From: Ehretia macrophylla | Taxonomy: Eukaryota; Streptophyta; Magnoliopsida; Boraginales; Ehretiaceae | Assembly (NCBI GenBank): GCA_037974665.1 | Contig: CM075773.1 | Location: forward strand, 30,886,853 to 30,950,852 | Reading direction: 5' to 3' | Length of the DNA stretch: 64,000 nucleotides | Shown here: positions 11,870 to 22,547 of the stretch, in pieces | Numbering within the stretch: the first letter of the stretch is position 1 | How the letters are laid out: each line of letters begins with the position of its first letter | Made by a program: the position numbers and the translations under genes | The notes under the pieces: model-generated | Told to the model about the DNA's origin: nothing | Seen by the model: the letters and a program-made list of their open reading frames with translations, nothing else | Database searches by the model: none

Positions 11870-13150
11870 GGCCCAGCCTCTACTCGAAGTGAAGTTGTCT
11901 TACCCAAGATGCCGTGGGATTCAGTAATAAAAAAGTGATGGATTAGGTCGTTGTCCTTTTCGCGGCTCACAACGTACAATCCGGAACGAAAAAACACCGT
12001 AAAAGAAGAAAAGTGTCGCAAAACCAATAAGAACATTCAATTTTGAGCTCAGAAAATAGGTGCAGCCAAGTAGGCTTGGTGCCCCATTCGTAGACCTCTC
12101 GGAGAGCTTTTCAACTGTATGTTGTGCGCCGCGTAACTCCTTACGGATCAAAAGTTATAGTCACCGGAGCAATGGATACCTGGTGACAAGCCCCACGCCC
12201 TCGGTTTGCAGGCCTAGCCTCTACGTGAAGTGAAGTTGCCTTGCCCAAGGTGCCATAGGATTTGTTAATAGAAATGTGGTAGATTAGGTTGTCGTCCTTT
12301 TCATGGCTCACGACGTACCAACCGAGACGGAAAAATAGCGCAAAAGAAGAAACGTGTCCCGAAACTGATGAAGACGTTCGATTTTGGACTTCAAAAATAG
12401 GTGTAGCCAAGCAGGCTTGCTGCCACAGTTGTTGAGCTCTCGGAGAGCTTTCCAACGGTATGCTGAGCGACGCGTAACTCCTTATGGATCAAAAGTTATG
12501 GGCACCAGAGCGACGGAGACCTGGTCCTAAGCCCCACGCCCTCGGTACGAGGGCACAACCTTTACGTGAAGTGAAGTTGTCTTGCCCAAGGTGCCGTGGG
12601 ATTCGGTAATAAAAATATGATGGATTAGGTTGTCGTCCTCTTCGCGGCTCACGACGTATGATCCAGGATGGAAAAACAGTGCAAAAGAAGAAAAGTATCC
12701 CAAAATTGATGAGAACATTTGATTTTGGGCTCCAAAAATAGGCACAGTCGAGTAGGCTTCCGGCCTCGGTAGTAGAGCTCTTGGAGAGCGTTCTAACGGT
12801 ATGTTGTACGCCGCGTAACTCCTTACGGATCAAAAGTTATGGGCACCGGAGCGACAGATACCTGGTCACAAGACCCACGCCCTTTGTTTGCGGGCCCAAC
12901 CTCTACGTGAAGTGAAGTTGTCTTGCCCAAGGAGCCATGGGATTCAGTAATCGAAATATGATGGATTAGGTTGTCACCCTTTTCGCGGCTCACGACGTAC
13001 GATGCGGGACGGAAAAACAGTGCAAAAGAAGAAAAGTATCCCGAAACATATGAAAACATTGAATTTTGGGATCCTAAAATAGGTGGCGCCGAGAAGGCTT
13101 TGTGCCCCTATCATAGAGCTCTCGGAGAACTTTCCAACGGTATGCTGTGC
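11870..13150 (+). repeat. Four-monomer segment duplicated 4.08 kb downstream, copy 1
   Basis: Successive subtypes match 15945-17235 at an offset of 4080-4083 bp (anchors 12138/16219, 12478/16561, 12819/16902). Shared private marks are 'ccggaacgaaaaaa' or close variants, 'atagtcaccggagcaatgg', 'cgagtaggcttccggcc', 'acaagacccacgccctttg' and 'cccaaggagccatggga'. Twelve monomers separate the copies. Confidence 0.75.
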
Positions 13151-13159
13151 GCTGCGTAA

Positions 13160-15193
13160 CACCTTACAGATCAAAAGTTATAGGCACCGGAGCGACAAAT
13201 ACCTGGTCACAAGCCCCACGCCCTGGATTTGCGGGCCTAGCCTATACATGAAGTGAAGTTGTCTTGCCCAAGGTGCCATGGGATTGGGTAATATAAATGT
13301 GATAGATTATGTTGTCGTCCTTTTCGCGACTCATGACGTGCGGTTTGGGACCAAAAAATAGCGTAAAAGAAGAAAAGTATCCCAAAACTTTTGAAAATGT
13401 TCAATTTTGGGCTCCAAAAACAGGCGCAGCCGAGCAGGCTTGGTGCCCCTGTCGTAAAGCTCTCGGAGACTTTTCCAACTGTATGTTGTGCGTCGCATAA
13501 ATCCTTATGGATCAAAAGTTATGGGCACCAGAGCAACGGATACCTCGTCAAAAGCCCCACGCCTTCTGTTTGCGCACCCAGCCTCTACGTGAAGTGAATT
13601 TGTCTTGCCCAAGGTGCCATGGGATTCGGTAATAGAAAAGTGATGGATTAGCTTGTCCTCTTTTTCGCGGCTCACGACGTACGATCCGGGACGGAAAAAA
13701 AGCGCAAAAGAAGAAAAGTATCCCGAAACATATGAAAACAATCGATTTTGTTCTCCGAAAAAGGTGCAGCCGAGCAAGCTTGGTGCCCCCACCGTATAGC
13801 TCACAAAGAGCTATCCAACGGTGTAATGTGCACTGCTTAACTCCTTACGGATCAAAAGTTATAGGCACCAGAACGACGGATACCTGGTCATAAACCCCAC
13901 GGCCTTTGTTTGCGTGCCCAGCCTCAACATGAAGTGAAATTGTCTTGCCCAAGGTGCCGTGTGATTCGATAATAGAAATGTGATGATTAGGTTATCGTCC
14001 TTTTTGCGGCTCACGATGTACTATCCGAGAAGAAAAAATAGCGCAAAATAAGAAAATTGTCCCGAAATTAATTAAAACATTTGATTTAGGGCTCCGAAAA
14101 TAGGCACAGCTGAGCGGGCTTGGCGCCCTAGTCGTAGAGCTCACAGAGAGTTTTCCAACGGTATTCTGTGCGCTGCGTAACTCCTTACGGATCAAAAGTT
14201 ATAGGCACCTAAGCGATGGATAACTGGTCACAAGCACCACGCCCTCGGTTTGCGGGCCCAGCCTCTACATGAGGAGAAGTTGTCTTGCCCAAGGTGCTGT
14301 GGGATTCGGTAATAGAAATGTGATGGATTAGGTTGTCGTCCTTTTCGCGGCTCACGACGTACGATTTGTGACAGAAAAACAGCGAAAAACAAGAAAAATG
14401 TCCCAAAACCGATAAAAATGTTCGATTTTGGGCTCCAAAACTAGGTGCAACCGAGCAGGCTTGCTGCCCCGTCGGAGAGCTCTCGGAGAGCTTTAAAACG
14501 GTAGGTTGTGCGCCGCGTAACGCCTTACGGATCAAAAGTTATGGGCATCGGAGCGACGGATACCTGGTCACAAGCCCCACACCCTCGGTTTGAGGGCCCA
14601 GCCTCTACGTGAGGTGAAGTTGTCTTGCCCAAGGTGTCGTGGGATTCGGTAATAAAAATGTGATGGATTAGGCTATCGCGGCTCACGACATACGAATTGG
14701 GACAGAAAAAACAGCGTAAAAGTAAAAAAGTGTCCCAAAACTGATGAGAACGTTAGATTTTAGGCTCGGAAAGTAGGTACAACCAAGTAGGCTTGGTACC
14801 CCCATCGTAGAGCTCTCGGAGAGCTTTCCAACAGTATGTTGTGCGCCGCGTAACTCCTTACAAATTAAAAGTTATGGGCACCAAAGCAACGGATACCTTG
14901 TCACAAACCCTACGCCCTCGGTTTGAGGGCCCAGCCTCTATGTGAAGTGAAGTTTTCTTGCCCAAGGTACCGTGGGATTCAGTAATAAAAATGTGATCGA
15001 TTCGGTTGTCGTCTTTTTTGCGGCTCACGACTTACGAACTGGGATGGAAAAACTGCGCAAAAGAAGAAAAGTGTCCCAAAACTGATGAAAATGTTCGATT
15101 TTTTGCTCCGAAAATAAGTGCAGCCGAGCAGGCTTGCTGCCCCGTCGTAGAGCTCTTGGATATCTTTCCAACGGTATACTGTGCGTCGCGTAA
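13160..15193 (+). repeat. Higher-order cassette, copy 3 (partial)
   Basis: Anchors 13501, 13841, 14181, 14521 and 14854 correspond to 8732, 9073, 9412, 9754 and 10093. Shared variants include 'cttctgtttgcgcaccca', 'gaaaagtgatggattagctt', 'gctcacaaagagct', 'tttgatttagggctcc', 'gatttgtgac' (versus 'gattcgtgac') and 'gtaggtacaaccaagtagg'. One monomer (14521-14854) is 333 bp because about 8 bp around 14670 are missing. Confidence 0.72.
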
Positions 15194-15944
15194 CTCCTTA
15201 CGGATCAAAAGTTATAGGCACCGGAGCGACGGATACCTAGTCACAAGTCCCACACCCACGATTTGAGGGCCCATCCTCTACATGAAGTGAAGTTGTCTTG
15301 CCCAAGGTGCCATGGGATTCGGTAATAGAAATGTGATGGATTAGGTTGTCGTCATTTTCACGACTCACGACGTACGAACCGGAACGAAAAAATAGCGCAA
15401 AAGAAGAAAAGTGTCCCAAAACTGATGAAAACGTTCGATTTTGGGCTCCAAAAATAAGTGCGGCCAAGTAGGCTTGGTGCCCCCATCGTAGAGTTCTCGG
15501 AGAGCTTTCCAACAGTATGCAGCGCGCTGCGTAACGCCTTACGGATCAAAAGTTATGGGCACCAGAGCGATAGAGTCCTGGTCCTAAGCCCCACGCCCTC
15601 GGTTTGCGGGCCCAGCCTCTACATGAAGTGAAGTTGTCTTGCCCAAGGTGGCATGGGATTCGGTAAAAGAAATGCGTTGGATTAGGTTCTCATCCTTTTC
15701 GCAGCTCTCGACGTACGATCCGGGACGGAAAAACAGCGCAAAGGAAGAAAAGTGTCCCGAAACTAAAAAAAATGTTCAATTTTGGGCTCCAAAAATAGGC
15801 GCAACCAAGCAAGCTTGCTGCCCCCATCGTAGAGCTTTCAGAAAGCTTTCCAACGGTATGTTGTGCACTGCCTAACTCCTTACGGATCAAAAGTTATGGG
15901 GACCGGAGCGACAGATACCTGGTCACAAGTTCCACGACCTCGGG

Positions 15945-17235
15945 TTGCGGGCCCACCCTCTGCGCGAAGTGAAGTTGTCTTGCCCAAGGTGCCATGTGAT
16001 TCAGTAATAAAAAAAAGTGATGGATTAGGTTATCGTCCTTTTCGCGGCTCACGAAGTACGATTCGGAACGAAAAAATAGCTCAAAAGAAGAAAAGTGTCC
16101 CAAAACCGATGAGAACGTTCGATTTTGGGCTCGGGAAATAGGTGCAGCCAAGTAGGCTTGGCGCCCAAGTCGTAGAGCTCTCGGAGAGCTTTCCAACGGT
16201 ATGCTGTGCACTGTGTAACTCCTTACGGATCAAAAGTTATAGTCACCGGAGCAATGGATACCTGGTCCTAAGCCCCACGCCCTCGGTTTGCGGGCCCATC
16301 CTCTACTTGAAACGAAGTTGTCTTGCCTAAGGTGCCGTGGGATTCGGTAATAGAAATGTCGTAGATTAGGTTGTCGTCCTTGTCGTGGCTCACGACGTAC
16401 GATCCGTGATGAAAAAACAGTGTAAAAGAAGAAAAGTGTCCCTAAACTGATGAAAATGTTCGATTTTGGACTCCGAAAATAGGTGCAGCCAAGCAGGCTT
16501 GGTGCCCTCGTTGTAGAGCTGTTGGAGTGCTTTCCAACGGTATTTCTGTGCGCTGCATAACTCTTTAGGGACAAAAAGTTATGGGCATCGGAGCGACGGA
16601 TACCTGGTCACAAGCCCCACGCCTTCAGTTTGCTGGCCTAGCCTCTACGTGAAGTGAAGTTGTCTTGCCCAAGGTGCCATCGGATTCGGTAATAGAAATT
16701 TGATGGATTAGGTTGTTGTCCTTTTCGCGGTTGACGATGTACGATCCGGGATGGAAAAATTGCGCAAAAGAAGAAAAGTATCCCGAAACTAATGAGAATA
16801 TTTGATTTTGGGCTCCAAAAATAGGCACAGCCGAGTAGGCTTCCGGCCCCGATCGTGGAGCTCTTGGAGAGCATTTCAACGGTATGTTTTACCCCGCATA
16901 ACGCCTTACGGATCAAAAGTTATGGGCACCGGAGCGACGGATACCTGGTCACAAGACCCACGCCCTTTGTTTGCGGGCCCATCCTCTACGTGAAGTGAAG
17001 TTGTCTTGCCCAAGGAGCCATGGGATTTGGTAATAGAAATATGATGGATTAGGTTGCCGCCCTTTTTGCGGCTCACGACGTACGATCCGGGACGGAAGAA
17101 CAGCGCAAAAGAAGAAAAGTGTCCCGAAAAATATGAAAACATTAGATTTTGGGCTCCTAAAACAGGCACAGCCGAGCAGGCTTTGTGCCCTTGTCGTAGA
17201 GCTCTCGAAGAGCTTTCCAACGGTATATTATGCGC
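15945..17235 (+). repeat. Four-monomer segment, copy 2 (partner of 11.9-13.2 kb)
   Basis: This is the partner of 11870-13150. It lies just left of the LTR insertion at 17586. Confidence 0.75.
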
Positions 17236-17580
17236 TGCGTAAATCCTTATGGATCAAAAGTTATGGGCACCGGAGCGACAGATACCTGGTCACAAGCCCC
17301 ACGCCATCGGTTTGCGGGCCTTGTCTCTACGTGAAGTGAAGTTGTCTTGCCCAAGGTGCCGTGGGATTCAGTAATAGAAATCTGATGTATTAGGTTGTCG
17401 TCCATTTCGCGGCTCATGACATACGACATGGGATGAAAAAACAGCGCAAAAGAAGAAAAGATTCCCGAAACTTATGAAAACGTTCGATTTTGGGCTTCGA
17501 AAATAGGCGCAGCCGAGCAAGTTTGCTGCCCTCATCGTAGAGCTCTCAGAGAGCTTTCCAATGGTATGCTGTGCGCTGCG

Positions 17581-17585
17581 TAATG
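17581..17585. repeat. Target-site duplication, left of LTR 1 (decayed)
   Basis: The satellite '...gctgcg' is followed by 'taatg', then the element starts TGTGAGG. The right flank is 'taact' at 20976. Removing the element plus one copy restores an ordinary monomer junction ('gcgtaactccttacgg'). The left copy differs at its last two bases, so the 5-bp duplication is inferred from position. A 3-bp 'taa' repeat with the element starting at 17584 is the alternative. Confidence 0.6.
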
Positions 17586-17815
17586 TGTGAGGCCCGACCT
17601 CGATTTGCGTGTGATACCTCGTTTCGTGTACCCTAACCTAGATTTGCATGGCTTGACTTAGGTTTAAGAATTGTGTTTTGTTTTGTGTGCCTTGTATCGA
17701 ATTACATGTATAAATTTAGGGTTGCGTGCATTTACTTGGGAGACGTGCATTCATCTCGTAGTTCGTGCCCGACCTCGTAGCGCGTGCCCTAAACCTAGAA
17801 AAGCGTGCCCACACG
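17586..17815 (+). repeat. Degenerate ~20-bp minisatellite at the TGTGAGG end of LTR 1
   Basis: About eleven imperfect units of 14-25 bp begin with 'gtg' and contain a version of 'acctcgaattgc' or 'acctagatttgc' (for example at 17641, 17710, 17744, 17765, 17783 and 17804). The same unit, reverse-complemented, fills the opposite end of the minus-strand copies. Its position suggests the outer U3. Confidence 0.75.
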
Positions 17816-17936
17816 TTAATCAAAAAAGCATCTTACACGAAGCACTAGATCATTAATTAATCCTACAAATTCCACTAACTAATATTAAATTATTAATTCA
17901 ACCCACTAGAAGACAAAATCTCACAAAAAGCTAGAC

Positions 17937-17971
17937 ATTCTTTATTCTTTATTCTTTATTCTTTATTCTTT
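17937..17971 (+). repeat. Microsatellite (ATTCTTT)5
   Basis: Five perfect tandem copies of a 7-bp unit inside LTR 1. I did not find the equivalent in the other LTR copies. Confidence 0.95.
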
Positions 17972-18280
17972 GCATATCCCAAACACACAATTAATTATTG
18001 CTCAACCAAGACAAAAATTCAGATTTTATCACACCCTTGGCCGACCACTAGGAGCTTTGTGCATGCAATCCAATTTCAAAATTTATTCCCCAAACATTCT
18101 ATGACAATTCTATGACACAAAGCAATAAAAAAATTAGCTCAAAACCCTCCTTAAAGCTCCAAATCTCGACACAAGCTCCTTGCCCATGCTAGGTGATTCA
18201 AATTATGCTTCTTGAAGACACAAAATTCTTATTTTGCAAGGCCCTAGGCCGACATATGCATCAAACCTAGCAAGCTTTCA

Positions 18281-18350
18281 TTTTTTTTCTTTCATTCTTT
18301 CTTTCTTTCTCACATTTCCTCTCACTCTCCCATTCTTATCTTTCTCTCTC
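18281..18350 (+). repeat. Pyrimidine-rich low-complexity tract in LTR 1
   Basis: Runs of T with CTTT and CTCTC units. On the minus strand of LTR 5 a matching purine-rich tract lies at about 56734-56800, so the tract belongs to this LTR subfamily. No coding value. Confidence 0.8.
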
Positions 18351-20069
18351 GGCCTTGGCTGAGTTTCTCCACTCCATATCTTAACTTCATCACTCAATGG
18401 TTCATCAAGACATGCAAGAAGCTTAGGATCTCGACCAAGCAAAACTAGGAGCAAAGAAGCACACATGCAAGACTTTAGCACATCCATTTCGGTTTAGGTG
18501 AGTTTGTTAGCTTCCATTTCTTTTCTTCTTGTTCTAACCACATGCACCTACTAAGAACTTGGTTACTAAGCTAGGAAATTAGAGAAATCCCAAGTTGTCT
18601 CTCGGCTAAGCAAGGAAAAAGATCAACTTTGTGCTTCACCAAGAGTTTGAGCATCTTCTTTGTTGTCTTGCTAAGGTGAGGGCTAAAACTTCTTTGAAAA
18701 CTTTCAAAAACCACATGCATACCCTTAAATGTCTATCTTTACTTCTGGACTTGTGATATATGTGTGTTCATGAGCTTTTGTAAACATGCATGGCAAGATA
18801 TTTGGCTAGAATGTGATGATAGATGAACTCGGGTATGTGACAGCCTTCTGCCTTGTTGGTGCGAGGTGATTTTGACCAGGTAAAAAATGTTGAAAATATG
18901 TGAAAATTGGTAGATAACTAGTTTAGCCAGTTCTGAACATTTTTCACAGAAATAGGCCAAAGCTAATTTTGACTCTAAGGTCCTCAAAAACGACAAGTAT
19001 TGAAATTTGTGGAAATCTGGACAGTTTTGTGTAGTCTCACTGTTTTGCCTATAACTCTTGAACCCGAACTCCAAATGATGCGAGGTTTGTTTCTGAATTT
19101 AGTTCACTCCTTAAGCTTTAATTTGAAATCTTGTTCACTAGAATTGGAGACTGTTTGCTTGTCTTTATGATCGTGAGAAAACAGTCCATTGCAGTGAGGG
19201 TTTCACCTATTGATATGCTTAGAAAATTAACGTAGCTTCCCTTGTTGAATTAAATGCTTGGGATTGTGGCATTTGGATGTTGTGTGGACTGTTTTGATTG
19301 ATTGAGGGTGTTTAATTTAATCAATACATGGCTTGAGCTTAATTACGAGATGACTTGGGACTTAATCGCACGGGTAAGCACGAATTGAAACCCTAGTAAC
19401 TAGGTAAACTCGCTAAGTGTTGATCCTATGGATATTGTGTTTGATTATGTGTTTGGTAGGCTGCCCGCAGTTGCCCTTGTAGCCCTAAATATGATTTCGA
19501 TGATTACATGTTGATAAGTAGGCCTTTCTTGCACCCAGTCCCACGTAGATGTCGTTGCATGTTGAATAATCCTATTATTTGATTACGTGAACTTCAAAAT
19601 GAGTTATATGACTTGATTTACAGGCGTTACATGGCTGCCCGTTTAATATTCATATAACTCCATGTGCTTTATAAGTGAAATTGCTTGTCATATCGTGCCT
19701 CGCTTGTTTACTTGTCAATGTGCAATCTTATGACTGTTCGGAGGCAACCTACTTTGTTGTCCTCCTAATGTGATATATTACATGTCATAAATGTGCATTG
19801 CATACAAGGTTGCAACCTTTCATTCTAGCGTGGTAGCGTTTACGCACACCGGGCGGTATCGGGCTTGCCGATGCAATCGTGACTACCATTGTCCAATTTC
19901 CTCTCTTGCTTGGGGGCTAGACTTCCTCGGATAGTTGGGTCGTAGGATTTCGGGGTACATCCGGAGTACACCCATTTGGCGTGATAAGGGATAATTTGAA
20001 GTCAGCCGCAACAACTGATACTGGAATTGAACTGTGAGCAAAAGCTCACCGTATCCTTTTCACTATATG

Positions 20070-20075
20070 TATAAG
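20070..20075 (+). promoter_or_regulatory. TATA-like box in LTR 1
   Basis: TATAAG sits in a block conserved in all four long LTR copies ('gtataagtactctcgcttgg' here; the same on the minus strand near 54810; degraded to TTTAAG or TATTTAAG in LTRs 4 and 2). It lies about 900 bp before the GTGACA end, which would give a U3 of about 2.5 kb. Promoter activity is inferred from conservation and motif only. Confidence 0.4.
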
Positions 20076-20118
20076 TACTCTCGCTTGGTTCCTAGAGGAC
20101 CTCGGGAAGGAAAGAAGG

Positions 20119-20282
20119 GTAATTGTGTTCCTTTACTTTTACATTGCGTTATGTACTTACTTGTGATATATTCATGCTTGCAAAAGGGTTTTCATAAGTT
20201 GAACTGGAAAATGAGTTTCAAAACTTATTTCTCATTCCCCCTCACTGAGTTCATAAGGACTCACCCTCTTTTATCATCTCAG
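20119..20282 (+). other. Intron-like GT...AG segment in LTR 1
   Basis: A donor-like GTAATT and an acceptor-like pyrimidine tract ending 'atcatctcag' bound 164 nt. Donor and acceptor keep the same relative place in LTRs 2, 4 and 5 (167, 164 and 148 nt), while the sequence between them has indels. The segment starts about 45 nt after the TATA-like box, so it would be a leader intron. An overlapping frame at 20034-20387 is open but is broken or shifted in the other copies, so I do not call it coding. Confidence 0.4.
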
Positions 20283-20344
20283 GTGAAGAAGACCAGGAAC
20301 AAGCACCCGAGGACGACGTGCCTAATGATGATTCCTTGGAATGA
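20282..20344 (+). other. Conserved 21-codon acidic frame after the AG site, LTR 1
   Basis: In frame from 'ggtgaagaagac' to a TGA, the 20 residues are very acidic (beginning GEED, ending DDSLE). The same 63-nt interval, without indels and with the same stop position, exists in LTR 5 (54557-54619), LTR 4 (49637-49699) and LTR 2 (35178-35240, with an in-frame TAG). No start codon precedes it in frame, so it would need splicing or may be chance. Confidence 0.3.
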
Positions 20345-20975
20345 TTGCTTGCCCTACGTGCCTTGCTTGACTATGGCCATTTTGTGAACAATATGTTGCT
20401 TGAAGACTATTTCATTTTTTATGATGCTTGTTGTTGTAATGTAAAAGACCCCCGTTGTAATTTGGGGTCTAGTTTTGACTTGTACTGATCGTAACTAGAT
20501 AGACACTACTATGGTCGTTTTGCTATCATTATTGGCTAGTATCTATCATAGGATTATGAAGTATTCAGTAAGGATTAAGTAAAATGAACCTATCCAATCT
20601 TAAGCAGGTACTCATTGATAAGCTAAGATCAACATGTACGTTTGCAACAAGGATTAACAAACTAACAAGAAATAGTATCATGCTAGGTTATTCATCAAAC
20701 GAGACTTCAAGATAACTAGTAAGCATTTCAATTGATGGTAAATAGTAATCTTAGTTGGAAATGAAATTGAGATTGGAAATTTGAGGCGTTTATAGAATTA
20801 GGTCAAACCAAATAGCCCAATTACAACCGTTATGCTGCCAGTTTTCCGAAAAATTGTAGAGTTTAGGCTAAAATGTTATGTGTTACACTTTCATGAACGA
20901 TTAAGTACGAGATATGACTTGAATGATTAGATCACACCTTAGTCTAACCCTCATAGGCCGGGTTGGGGCGTGACA

Positions 20976-20980
20976 TAACT
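20976..20980. repeat. Target-site duplication, right of LTR 1
   Basis: 'taact' directly after GTGACA, followed by 'ccttacgg' in correct monomer phase. It pairs with 17581-17585. Confidence 0.6.
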
Positions 20981-22547
20981 CCTTACGGATCAAAAGTTAT
21001 GGGCACCGGAGCGACGAATACCTGGTAACAAGCCCTACGCCTTCGGTTTGAGGGCACAGCCTCTACGTGAAGCAAAGTTGTCTTGCCTAAGGTGCCGTGG
21101 AATTCGGTAAAAGAAATGTGATGGATTAGGTTGTCGTCCTTTTCACGGCTCACGAGTACGATCTGGGACTGAGAAACTGTTCAAAAAAAGAAAAGTGTCC
21201 CAAAACTAATGAAAATGTTCGATTTTGGATCCAAAAATAGGCGCAGCCGAGTAAACTTGCTACCCCCCATCATAGAGCTCTCAGAGAGCTTTCCAACGGT
21301 ATGCTGTGCACTACGTAACTCCTTACGGATCAAAAGTTATGGGCACCGGAGCGACGGATTCCTGGTCACAGGGCCCACGGCCTCTGTTTGCGGGCCCAAC
21401 CTCTACATGAAGTGAATTTGTCTTGCCCAAGGTGTCATGTGATTCTGTAATAGAAATGTGATGAATTAGGTTGTCATCCGTTTCGCGGCTGACGACGCAC
21501 GATTCGGGACGAAAAAACAGCGTAAAAGAAGAAAAGTGTCCCAAAACTTATGAAAATGTACGATTTTGGGATCTGAAAACATGCGCAGTTGAGCAGAATA
21601 GATACCCCCATCGTAGAGCTCTCAAAGAGCTTTCCAACGGTATACTGTGTACAGCGTAACTCCTTACGGATCAAAAGTTATGGGCACCGAAGCGACGAAT
21701 GCCTTGTCACAAGCCCTACGCCTTTTGTTTACAGGCCTAGCCTCTATGTGAAGTGAAGTTTTCTTGCCCAAGGCGCCATAGGATTCGGTAATAAAAATGT
21801 GATGGATTAGGTTGTCGTCCTTTTTGCGGCTCGCGACTTACGAACTGGGGTGGAAAAACAGCACAAAAAAAAAAGAAAAGTATCCCAAAATTGATGAAAA
21901 CATTCAATTTTGGGCTCCGAAAAATGGCACAGCTAAGCAGGCTTGCTGTCCTCGTCGTAGAGCTCTCGTAGAGCTTTCCAACCGTATGTTGTGTGCTGCG
22001 TAATGCCTTACGGATCAAAAGTTATGGGCACCGGAGCGACGGAAACCTGGTCACAAGCCCCACGCCCTCGGTTTCCTAGCCCAGCCTCTACGTGAAGTGA
22101 AGTTGTCTTGCCCAAGGTGCCGTGGAATTCGGTAATTAGAATGTTATGGATTAGGTTGTCGAGTTTTTCGCAGCTCACGACGTACGATCCGGGATGGAAA
22201 AACAGCGAAAAATAAGAAAAGTGTCCCAAAACTAATGAAAATGTTCGATTTTGGGCTCCGAAAGCAGGCGAAGCCGAGCAGGCTTGTTGCCCCCGTCGTA
22301 TAGCTCTCATAGTGCTTTCCAACGGTATACTGTGCGCCGCGTAACTCCTTACGGATCAAAAGTAATTTGCACCAGAGCACCGAATACCTGGTCACAAGCC
22401 CCACGCCCTCGGTTTAAGGGCCCAGCCTCTACATGAAGTGAAGTTGTCTTGCCCAAGGTGCCATGGGATTCGGTAATAAGAATGTGATGGATTAGGTTGT
22501 CGTCCTTTTCGCGGCACACGACATACGAACCGGGACGAAAAAACAGC

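Larger units (their letters stand above)
1..17585 (+). repeat. 340-bp satellite array, block 1 (about 51 monomers)
   Basis: Head-to-tail satellite. The anchor 'ctccttacgg' or a close variant recurs at 270, 591, 932, 1272, 1613, 1954, 2295, 2636, 2978, 3318 and so on to 17243; most steps are 339-343 bp. Exceptions are 321 bp (270-591, loss of about 20 bp), 442/442/441 bp (elongated monomers ending at 4441, 5905, 7369) and 333 bp (14521-14854, loss near 14670). From the anchor a typical monomer reads: 'gttatgggcaccggagcgac', 'ggtcacaagcccc', 'cctctacgtgaagtgaag', 'cttgcccaagg', 'gattcggtaat', 'ctcacgacgtacgat', an A-tract-rich stretch, 'gattttgggctc', 'gcagccgagcagg', 'gtagagctctcgg', 'ctttccaacggtatg'. 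All monomers are in one orientation. The array runs off the left edge and is broken on the right by an LTR. I do not recognise the family by name. 340 bp is about two nucleosome repeats, a common plant satellite size class. Confidence 0.97.
17586..20975 (+). mobile_element. Solo LTR-like element 1 (3,390 bp, plus orientation)
   Basis: A non-satellite block interrupts the array at one point and the monomer resumes in phase after it. It starts TGTGAGGCCCGACC and ends GGTTGGGGCGTGACA, with TG/CA termini and short imperfect inverted ends typical of LTRs. No gag, protease, RT, RNase H or integrase frame and no second end copy are present, so a solo LTR left by LTR-LTR recombination fits best. From the TGTGAGG end it holds a ~20-bp minisatellite, a 7-bp microsatellite, a pyrimidine-rich tract (18281-18350), one copy of a ~200-bp module that is duplicated in LTRs 4 and 5 (near 18850-19030), a conserved core (about 19810-20020), a TATA-like box and an intron-like segment. 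The reverse complement of its last ~180 bp aligns with the start of the element at 53925 ('aacccggcctat', then the 'gcagcataacgg' region). Orientation is inferred from the TATA-like box. Ty3/gypsy is my guess, not shown here. Confidence 0.8.

Noticed and set aside
1-17585. CENP-B box in the monomer
   Set aside because: A TTCG occurs in 'gttcgattttgggct', but the required A and CGGG spacing of the 17-bp box is not met.
1-17585. Monomer as a dimer of a ~170-bp unit
   Set aside because: Comparing the two halves of a typical monomer by eye shows no convincing internal similarity. The only internal duplication is in the elongated 442-bp form.
20034-20387. 117-codon plus-strand frame in LTR 1
   Set aside because: It crosses the intron-like segment. 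In LTRs 2 and 4 the same region has frame-changing indels. More likely a conserved leader than a protein.
17584-20978. LTR 1 as a DNA transposon with a 3-bp 'taa' target duplication and imperfect terminal inverted repeats
   Set aside because: The related copies LTR 4 and LTR 5 have exact 5-bp duplications and TG/CA-type ends, which point to the LTR class. The 3-bp match here is explained by decay of a 5-bp duplication.
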